From positions 1-29,076 of the forward strand of contig DASTPP010000380.1 in assembly GCA_035762175.1 (NCBI GenBank): a DNA stretch of 29,076 nt, read 5' to 3'. This DNA is from DASTPP01 sp035762175. Lineage in GTDB: Bacteria > Myxococcota_A > Polyangia > Polyangiales > Polyangiaceae. A program made the position numbers and the translations under genes. The notes beneath the pieces are model-generated. The model was not told the origin of the DNA and ran no database searches. It saw only the letters and a program-made list of their open reading frames with translations. Shown piece by piece: positions 15,735 to 21,599 of this stretch. Position 1 is the first letter of the stretch, and the number at the start of each line of letters is the position of its first letter.

Positions 15735-15773
15735 CGCCCCGCCGCGGCTCCGCCTAGAATATAAGGCGGGGCG
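15735..15773 (+). terminator. Inverted repeat after the 175-aa gene
   Basis: CGCCCCGCC (15735-15743) and GGCGGGGCG (15765-15773) form a perfect 9-bp stem starting 14 nt after the stop. The 21-nt loop contains a smaller GCGG/CCGC hairpin and an AT-rich tagaatataa that might instead be a -10 region for the next gene. Confidence 0.45.
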
Positions 15774-15791
15774 CTGCGCTAGGGTCTGCTC

Positions 15792-16060
15792 ATGGGTGCC
15801 CTGAAAGCGCGGGTTCATCAAGGCCGGCTCGTCCTCGACGAGCCGACCGAGTTCCCCGAAGGTACCGAGCTTGAGTTCGTCGCCGTCGACGGCGGCGACG
15901 AGCTCGACGACGGAGAACGAAGTGGCTCGTGGCGCTCGAACCTGCCCTCAGCGAGGGGCAGGCTCGAGCGCCGGCACCGGCACACGTTCTGGTACGAGCA
16001 TCGGCACCACGTCACAAAGCAACGACAGCAAATTTCTTGCGAACTGCACGATCGTGCTAA
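15792..16060 (+). pseudogene. Frameshifted antitoxin-like gene
   Basis: The first 42 residues (MGALKARVHQGRLVLDEPTE, then FPEGTELEFVAVDGGDELDD) match a small family of putative antitoxins common in myxobacteria and cyanobacteria. In the family the acidic DD/EER turn is followed by a helix ending PAxxVLxxL. Here that helix is found only in another frame: from about 15920, reading WLVALEPALSEGQA and then PAPAHVLVRAS to a TAA at 16058. A single-base indel near 15915 therefore separates the two halves. In the original frame the protein would continue to 16142 with His/Arg-rich nonsense. No toxin gene follows; a lower-GC endonuclease-like gene starts 15 bases after the TAA. Confidence 0.6.
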
Positions 16061-16074
16061 AGCCCGAGGCGGGC

Positions 16075-16899
16075 ATGGTGAAAGAGGAAAAACGCGGTCG
16101 CCCCTTCGAGCGCTTGGTCGCGGCGGTTCAGGCCAAGCTTGACCCTGGCGCGCAAGTCCACTCGCCGCTTCGTGTTCAACAGACACGGTCAGGGGTGCCG
16201 GCAGAGCTCGACGCTGCCGTGAAAGGCAAGGTCGGTTCCACGGAGATACTCGTCGCAATCGAGGCTAAAGACTACCGCGAGGACGTTGGCGTAGAGAAGG
16301 TACGTGCGTTCGCGTCTTTGCTCAAAGACATTCGCGCGCACAAAGGCATCATGGTCGCGCAAGCAGGGTTCACCGGAGGCGCGCTGAGCGTCGCCGCGAA
16401 TGAGGGCATCGAGACTTGCGTGCTCCGGGCCGCCAACGACGACGATTGGCAAGGGTATCTGCGCAGCGTCAAACTCGAGGTCGTGATGATGGCGCCACTC
16501 TACCGGGACGCATCTTTCACGCTCGCCGATGGTCGCACCTTTCCCGTCGACGAAGGGGGCATCAAACTCTTCGCCGACCAGCATGGTCACCCAGTCTTCT
16601 TTGACGAAATTGTGAACGATGGCTTGTTCGTGCGACCTGAACTCGAAGGTAAAGCCATCGAGGTCAGCATTCGGGAGCCAATTTGGTACGAAGATGATGG
16701 CTCTAAAACGGCCGTGATCGAGCTTCGCTGTCGACGCCAGTACGTAGAAGAAGACTCCCTGAAGGTGCTACACACCGCGCCCGAAGACTGGGTGTTCGTC
16801 AAGCAAACTCCCGAAGGGGCATTGGATGAGAAGACATTCTTCCAGCTCAAGGAGCTCGAGCGGCTCGCTGAGAAATTTCGACGCCTCAAGAGGACATAG
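16075..16899 (+). CDS. Mrr-like PD-(D/E)XK restriction-endonuclease-fold protein
   Basis: A 274-aa protein from ATG 16075 (MVKEEKRGRPFERLVAAVQ) with GAGG upstream; the longer open frame to 15871 would begin inside the antitoxin relic and is rejected. Residues about 1-125 show the Mrr/restriction-endonuclease fold: FERLVAAVQAKL helix, 'SGVPAELDAAVKG' (metal-binding Asp), 'ILVAIEAKDYRED' (E-x-K), 'VEKVRAFASLLKDI' and 'KGIMVAQAGFTGGALSVAANEGIETCVLR'-type strand-helix (in part). The C-terminal 150 residues are β-rich and unrecognised. GC content and codon use (many aaa, gaa, att) are clearly lower than in the flanks, indicating recent transfer. It may be a stand-alone defence nuclease or a nuclease-fold protein acting on damaged or modified DNA. 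Confidence 0.75.
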   Translation: MVKEEKRGRPFERLVAAVQAKLDPGAQVHSPLRVQQTRSGVPAELDAAVKGKVGSTEILVAIEAKDYREDVGVEKVRAFASLLKDIRAHKGIMVAQAGFTGGALSVAANEGIETCVLRAANDDDWQGYLRSVKLEVVMMAPLYRDASFTLADGRTFPVDEGGIKLFADQHGHPVFFDEIVNDGLFVRPELEGKAIEVSIREPIWYEDDGSKTAVIELRCRRQYVEEDSLKVLHTAPEDWVFVKQTPEGALDEKTFFQLKELERLAEKFRRLKRT

Positions 16900-17195
16900 C
16901 GGCGCACCATAGGGCGCGCAGCCATTCTATCTCGGGGCATTGCAGCGCGGCCCGGGCGCGAGTGCAGGCAAATTCCTTCAGCACGTGCCGAGAAGCCTGT
17001 ATCAGGTGGATCGATGCGTCGAGAGCGCCAGCACGCGAAGGTGAGTTCGCCCAGCCCGAACGGCCTGGCGGGTCATCCCTCTCGCCCTCCAACGTAGGCG
17101 CCCCCCGCCGCCGCTCTCACGCCGTGCCCGCGAAATGCGACCGCCTCCGCCCCGAGCGTTGACGTCGGCCCCGCGCCCGACGAAAGGCCTGGCCC
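16900..17195. other. Gap without a confident gene
   Basis: 296 bp, still lower in GC than average in its first half. A minus-strand frame (16886-17092) could encode about 45 plausible helical residues (ASIHLIQASRHVLKEFA, EIEWLRALWCA), overlapping the end of the endonuclease gene by 14 bases. I see no ribosome site or family match, so it may be a gene remnant of the transferred segment. Confidence 0.3.
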
Positions 17196-17966
17196 ATGGG
17201 GAGACAAATTCGTTACGCCGAGGCGAGCCGCACGACGCTCGAGGCGACGCCCGCCAAGGTGCTCACGTTTCTGCGCGCGGTCGGCACCTCGAAGGCCATT
17301 CGCGCGCTGATCATGGCCCGTGGCTACACGGCCGCCGACCACCAAGAGGGCTGGTCGCTTTTGCACAAGGTCTCGGGGCTGCACGAGCTCGAGCGGCCCG
17401 AAGAGATCGACGAGGGGGTGCGCGACGCGATCAACGAGCTCGATACCTGGGACGAAGACGGCTACCGCCTCGTGCGCGCCGCGCTCACGCGCAAGCACCC
17501 CGCGCAGGCCGAGTTCGTGCTGAGCGGCCTCGCCCCCGCGACGGGCGGCGCGGCGGTGCTCTCGGTCAAGAACCTGCTCGATCGGCTCGACGCCCTCGAG
17601 AAGAGCCCCGCCCGCAAGGCGACCCGCGCCGAAGACCGCGCGGCGCTCGAGACGCTCGCCAAGCGGGGCATCACCCCGCAAGAGCGCGCCCGGCTGCGCG
17701 CCCTCGTCAACGCCGCCCAGACGGCGGCCGAGCTTCGACCCGACGAGCGCGCCGACGACGACGCGGCGGCCAAGGCGCAGCGCGAGAGCGATCTCGTCGC
17801 GCTGCGGGCCTGGTACGTCGACTGGGCCGAGACGGCGCGCGTCGGCGTCAAGCGTCGCGACTACCTGATCCGCCTCGGCCTCGGGCAGCGCCGGCGGACG
17901 TCGACGTCGGGCGCCGATGAGGGCACCGCCGACGAGCTCGACGACGAGCCGGGCGGCGAAGACTGA
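17196..17966 (+). CDS. Unknown 256-aa protein
   Basis: ATG 17196 (MGRQIRYAEASRTTLEATPA) with GAAAGG nine bases upstream. The protein is soluble and mainly helical: 'KVLTFLRAVGTSKAIRALIM', 'RGYTAADHQEGWSLLHKVSG', a C-terminal helix 'LRAWYVDWAETARVGVKRRDYLIRLGLG' (in part) and a final acidic, Thr/Asp-rich tail. No catalytic motif, signal peptide or membrane helix is seen. I do not recognise a named family, although the GYTxxDHxxGW pattern looks conserved and I would expect paralogues in related genomes. GC content is back to the high background, unlike the endonuclease upstream. Confidence 0.75.
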   Translation: MGRQIRYAEASRTTLEATPAKVLTFLRAVGTSKAIRALIMARGYTAADHQEGWSLLHKVSGLHELERPEEIDEGVRDAINELDTWDEDGYRLVRAALTRKHPAQAEFVLSGLAPATGGAAVLSVKNLLDRLDALEKSPARKATRAEDRAALETLAKRGITPQERARLRALVNAAQTAAELRPDERADDDAAAKAQRESDLVALRAWYVDWAETARVGVKRRDYLIRLGLGQRRRTSTSGADEGTADELDDEPGGED

Positions 17967-18194
17967 GGCGCGGGGGCGTGGTCGGGTCGGGCGGGCCCTC
18001 GGCCCGGCCTGCCCGAGCGAGGGGCGGGCTTGTCGGGTTCTCGGCTCCGCCCGGGCGGTTCGCCGCGGGGCCTGTCGGGTTCGCCAGAGCCCAATCCGGC
18101 TTTGACCGAAGGCCTGCCGGCGCCCGGGGGGAGGCCCCCCACGCTCGCCCCAGGGCGTTTGGGCCGCTCGACAAGCCCCGCGGGGCTTCTGACA

Positions 18195-18430
18195 GGGCCC
18201 GGCGAGCTCTGCGCAGGCCGTTCGGGCTTCTTGGCAGGGCCCGGCGAGCTCTGCGCAGGCCGTTCGGGCTTCTTGGCAGGGGCCGGCGGGCTCTGCGCAG
18301 GCCGTTCGGGCTTTTCGACCGGGGCCGGCGAGCTCTGCGCAGGCCGTTTGGGCTTCGCGACGGGGCCCGCCGGGGTCTATCCGGGCCGTGCGGGCTTTGC
18401 GACGGGGCCCGGCGGGGGCCGAGGGGGCTG
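18195..18430. repeat. 42-bp tandem repeat (minisatellite), five to six copies
   Basis: Units start at 18195, 18237, 18279, 18321, 18363 and 18405. The first two are nearly identical (GGGCCCGGCGAGCTCTGCGC then AGGCCGTTCGGGCTTCTTGG, CA); later ones drift. Degenerate related sequence reaches back to about 18025. No gene is convincing here: the plus frames give 14-residue repeats GPGELCAGRSGFLA or RARRALRRPFGLLG, the minus frame gives AKKPERPAQSSPGP, interrupted by a TAG in the fifth unit. There are no spacers, so it is not CRISPR. It lies between the 256-aa gene and the end of the hydrolase gene. Confidence 0.85.
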
Positions 18431-18432
18431 GG

Positions 18433-19698
18433 CTAAGGCGCGGGCGGGGCGGCGGAGACCTCGGCGAGGAAGGCGCGCAGGCGCTGGGAGAGCTCTTCGG
18501 GCTTCTCTTCGGCGAGCCAGTGGCCGGAGCCGACGATGCCGCCCCCGCGCACGTCGACGGCCACCTGCTGCATCTGCTCGACGCTGAAGTTGCCGACCGT
18601 GCCGCCCCGGTCGCCGTGCAGGCCGAGCACGGGCATGGTGAGCTTGGTCGCCTGCGAGGCGGCGTTGGCGGCGGCGTCGGCGCCGAAGGCGCGGTACCAG
18701 TCGAAGCCGCCGCGCATCGCGCCCGGGGCCGAGTAGGCGCGCACGAACTCGTCGATCTCGTCGGCGCGGAACACGCCGGGCGTCATCGAGAAGACGTCGT
18801 AGAAGTGGGTGAGGTACTCGCGCTCGCGGCCGGCGACGAGCTGCTCGGGCAGCTCGGGCTCGTTGTGAAAGCCGAAGTGCCAGGCGAGCGAGTTGACCTG
18901 GCTCCAGAACGGCTCGACGCCCGGCAGGGGCACGTCGAACACGCCGAGCGCGCGCGTCTCGGCGGGGTAGTCGACCGCGTAGGCGTACGCCACCATGCCG
19001 CCGATGTCGTGGCCGACCACGAAGGCGCTCGCGTGGCCCAGGCCCTGGACGATGCCGTGGACGTCGCGCGCGAGCGTGTGCTTGTCGTACCCGCCCGGGA
19101 GCGGCACCTTGTCGGACTCGCCGGCGCCGCGCAGGTCGGGGGCGATGACGGTGTACTCGCCGGCGAGATCGGGCAGCAGGCGGTTCCACTCGTACCAGGT
19201 TTGCGGCCAGCCGTGCAGCAGCACCAGCGCGGGGCCCTGGCCGCCGATGACGTAGTGCAGGCGCACGCCGTCGACCTCGGCGAAGGCGTGCGCGAAGCCG
19301 GCCGGCGGCGCGGCCGGGGTGACCGTCGTGGGCGCGCCGGCGGCGCCCGCGGTCCCGCCGCCGGCGCCCGCCGTTCCGCCGCCGGCGCCCGCGGTCCCGC
19401 CGCCTGTGCCCCCCGTTCCGGCGGAGGGCGCGCCCGAGGCCCCGGCGAGCGGCGCGGGCGGGGCGGCGGCGTTGTCGTCGTCGCAGGCGCCCGCGGCGAG
19501 CGCGGCGGCGAGCACGGCGACGGGCAGGAGCCGGGCGGCGCGCGTGGCGCGCGCCGCGGTGGGCAGAAGCCGGGCGGGACCGGCGGCGGGCGAGGACAGG
19601 GCGGGGCGCGCGGCGGCGGGCGAGGGCAGGGCGGGGCGCGCGGCGGCGGGCGAGGGCAGGGCGGCGCGCGTGGCGCGGGGGTGCGTTCGCATGGTCAT
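18433..19698 (-). CDS. α/β-hydrolase of the epoxide hydrolase/haloalkane dehalogenase type, predicted lipoprotein
   Basis: A 421-aa protein; ATG 19698 follows AGGAG. The catalytic domain (about 135-421) has the oxyanion motif HGWPQTWYEW (162-171), nucleophile Asp231 in VVGHDIGG, and a C-terminal His in GSGHW (near 402). An Asp nucleophile is typical of epoxide hydrolases and dehalogenases. A cap-domain region lies between. Before it comes LLPVAVLAAALAAGACDDD, a signal with Cys72 as a possible lipobox cysteine, then a Gly/Thr/Ala linker of repeated GGGTAGA units. Unusually, about 50 basic, repeat-rich residues precede the signal. Divergent from a LysR regulator, its likely controller. Confidence 0.88.
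   Translation of the reverse strand: MTMRTHPRATRAALPSPAAARPALPSPAAARPALSSPAAGPARLLPTAARATRAARLLPVAVLAAALAAGACDDDNAAAPPAPLAGASGAPSAGTGGTGGGTAGAGGGTAGAGGGTAGAAGAPTTVTPAAPPAGFAHAFAEVDGVRLHYVIGGQGPALVLLHGWPQTWYEWNRLLPDLAGEYTVIAPDLRGAGESDKVPLPGGYDKHTLARDVHGIVQGLGHASAFVVGHDIGGMVAYAYAVDYPAETRALGVFDVPLPGVEPFWSQVNSLAWHFGFHNEPELPEQLVAGREREYLTHFYDVFSMTPGVFRADEIDEFVRAYSAPGAMRGGFDWYRAFGADAAANAASQATKLTMPVLGLHGDRGGTVGNFSVEQMQQVAVDVRGGGIVGSGHWLAEEKPEELSQRLRAFLAEVSAAPPAP
19573..19662 (-). repeat. 30-bp in-frame tandem repeat in the hydrolase N-terminus
   Basis: Three copies encode ALPSPAAARP, ALPSPAAARP and ALSSPAAGPA. They lie before the signal sequence, so repeat growth has lengthened the positively charged N-region of the signal peptide. 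Confidence 0.8.
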
Positions 19699-19815
19699 GT
19701 CTCCTGGCGGGGCCCGGGGGCGGCGCGCGTTCGGCGGCCGCCCGCCCCGGCTGCGCGTGAAGGTGGCGACTGCGCCCGGCTTCACAAGGCGCCGGGGCCG
19801 GCACAAGCTGTCCCA

Positions 19816-21129
19816 ATGACGGAACAATGGGAGGCGGGCCTCGACGACGTCGCCGTGTTCATCGCGGTGGTCGAGGCGGGCGGTTTCACGGCGGCGGCCC
19901 GGCGCCTGGGGCTGCGCAAGTCGACGGTCAGCCGGCGCGTGGCGCAGCTCGAGGCGCGCCTCGGGGTGCGCCTGCTCGAGCGCACGACGCGGGCGGTGCG
20001 GGTGACGGGCCTCGGCGACGAGTACTTCCGGCGCTGCGCGCGCGCGGTCGCGCAGGTGCGCGAGGCCGAAGAGCTGCTGTCGAGGGCGCGCGCGGTGCCC
20101 TCGGGCCTCTTGCGCGTGGCCACCACGCAGGCCGTCGCCGAGACCATGCTGCCGCCGGTGGTCGCGGCGTTCCTCGAGCGGTACCCGCAGGCGCGGCTCG
20201 AGATCGCGATCGCCAAGCGCGTGGTCGACCTGGTGGGCGAGGGCTTCGACGTCGCGCTGCGCGTCGGCGGCACCGTCCCGCCCGGGCTGCGCCGGCGCCG
20301 CATCGCCCGCGGGGCGCTGCGCTACTGCGCGAGCCCGGCCTACCTCTCGGCGCACGGGGCGCCGCAGGCGCCCGGCGATCTGGACGCGCACGGGTGCGTC
20401 GTGCTCGGCGAGGGCGACGAGCCGGCCGAGTGGCCCTTCGTCGGGCCCGGGGGGGAAACGCGCAAGGCCGTGCGGGCGCGGCTGCGCACCGGCAGCCTGT
20501 GGCTCGCCTACCACGCGGTGCGCGTCGGGCTGGGCATCGGCCGCCTGCCGGCGCCCCTCGCGGCCGAAGACGTGCGGCGCGGCCGGCTCGTGGCGGTGCT
20601 CGAGGCGTACACGCCGCCCGAGATGCCGCTCGACGCCGTCTACGCCGGCCGGCGCGACGGGGCGCCGCTCTTGTCGGCCTTCCTCGACCAGCTCGAGGCG
20701 ATCGTGGGCGGGCGCGGCCTGCGGGCCGTGATCGCGCCGACGCCCCTGCCGTCCGGGTTATCCCGGCCCTCTGGGGTGCGGCCAGGGGGCGGCGGGGGGG
20801 CGCCTGCCGCCGCCGGCCGGCCGCAGCAAGAGCGGTTGGGAGGCGGGCGTCCGGGTCAGAGGCCGCCGCTCGCGCGCAGGTTCTGCCCGGTGATCCAGCG
20901 GCCGTCGGGGCCGACGAGGAAGCCGACGACGTCGGCCACGTCGGCGGGCTGGCCGACCCGGCCGAGGGGGGTCTGCGCGACCATGGCGTCGATGAGGTGC
21001 TTGGGCATGACGAGCCCGTCGGTCTCGGTGAGGCCGGGCGAGACCACGTTGACGGTGATGCCGCGGGGGCCGAGCTCGGCCGCGAGCGCAGCGGCGAAGC
21101 GCTCGACGGCCGCCTTGCTGCCGGTGTAG
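19816..21129 (+). CDS. LysR-family transcriptional regulator with read-through C-terminus
   Basis: ATG 19816 (MTEQWEAGLDDVAVFIAVVE) starts a LysR-type regulator: winged HTH with GGFTAAARRLGLRKSTVSRRV and RLLERTTR (about 22-65), then the co-inducer domain with AKRVVDLVGEGFDVALRVGG and YCASPAYLSAHG. The family ends after about 300 residues, here at 'LLSAFLDQLEAIVGG' (near 20715). The frame nevertheless continues to 21129, adding about 130 Pro/Arg/Ser-rich residues antisense to the convergent SDR. A +1 shift would stop at a TGA near 20731. Either the tail is real or the stop was lost by an indel. Divergent from the hydrolase gene across about 120 bp, so probably its regulator. Confidence 0.85.
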   Translation: MTEQWEAGLDDVAVFIAVVEAGGFTAAARRLGLRKSTVSRRVAQLEARLGVRLLERTTRAVRVTGLGDEYFRRCARAVAQVREAEELLSRARAVPSGLLRVATTQAVAETMLPPVVAAFLERYPQARLEIAIAKRVVDLVGEGFDVALRVGGTVPPGLRRRRIARGALRYCASPAYLSAHGAPQAPGDLDAHGCVVLGEGDEPAEWPFVGPGGETRKAVRARLRTGSLWLAYHAVRVGLGIGRLPAPLAAEDVRRGRLVAVLEAYTPPEMPLDAVYAGRRDGAPLLSAFLDQLEAIVGGRGLRAVIAPTPLPSGLSRPSGVRPGGGGGAPAAAGRPQQERLGGGRPGQRPPLARRFCPVIQRPSGPTRKPTTSATSAGWPTRPRGVCATMASMRCLGMTSPSVSVRPGETTLTVMPRGPSSAASAAAKRSTAALLPV

Positions 21130-21599
21130 AGGCCGCCCGTCGGCGCGGGGGCCGTGGTGCCGCCGGTCGAGAGGGCGACGATGCGGCCGCCGTCGGCGAG
21201 CCTCCGCGCCGCCTCGCGCAGCACGGCGTAGGTGCCGCGGGCGTTCAGGCCGAAGACGCGGTCGAAGTCGTCGTCGGTCGTCTCGGCGTGGGGCTTGAAG
21301 ACGGCGGTGCCGGCGCTGGCGACGACGATGCTCGGCCGCCCGAGCGCCGCCTCGGCCTCGTCGAAGAGGCGGCGCACGGCGGCGGTGTCGGCGACGTCGG
21401 CGCCGATCGCGACGGCGCGGCCGCCGCGCTCGCGGATGCCGGCGACGACCGCGTCGGCGGCGTCACGGCGCGCGGCGTAGTTGACGGCGACGGCGGCGCC
21501 GTCGGCCGCGAGCCGCTCGGCGATGGCGCGGCCGATGCCGCGCGAGGCCCCGGTGACGACGGCGACGTGGCGGGCGAGGGGCTTGCTCTGGGTTTCCAT
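20856..21599 (-). CDS. Short-chain dehydrogenase/reductase (3-oxoacyl-ACP-reductase-like)
   Basis: A 247-aa classical SDR with its own start: ATG 21599 with GAGGAG about 10 nt upstream. It has TGASRGIG (16-23), ASAG (94-97) replacing the usual NNAG, catalytic Ser144, and Tyr158/Lys162 in YTGSK. PGLTETDG follows, and the end ITGQNLRASGGL is typical of FabG-like enzymes. The reading frame is open upstream all the way through the next gene (see the entry 20856-24017), but the ribosome site and family length argue for separate translation. Convergent with the LysR gene, whose tail overlaps it. Substrate unknown. Confidence 0.88.
   Translation of the reverse strand: METQSKPLARHVAVVTGASRGIGRAIAERLAADGAAVAVNYAARRDAADAVVAGIRERGGRAVAIGADVADTAAVRRLFDEAEAALGRPSIVVASAGTAVFKPHAETTDDDFDRVFGLNARGTYAVLREAARRLADGGRIVALSTGGTTAPAPTGGLYTGSKAAVERFAAALAAELGPRGITVNVVSPGLTETDGLVMPKHLIDAMVAQTPLGRVGQPADVADVVGFLVGPDGRWITGQNLRASGGL

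Noticed and set aside
15871..16074. Longer start for the Mrr-like nuclease
   Set aside because: The extra 68 codons come from the antitoxin relic in another frame and are Ser/Thr-rich nonsense; ATG 16075 has a ribosome site and begins the conserved domain.
16886..17092. Small minus-strand gene after the nuclease
   Set aside because: The last 45 residues look protein-like, but there is no ribosome site, the start is unclear and I cannot match a family; kept only as a note on the gap.
18195..18430. CRISPR array
   Set aside because: The 42-bp units are directly contiguous, without unique spacers, and there are no cas genes.
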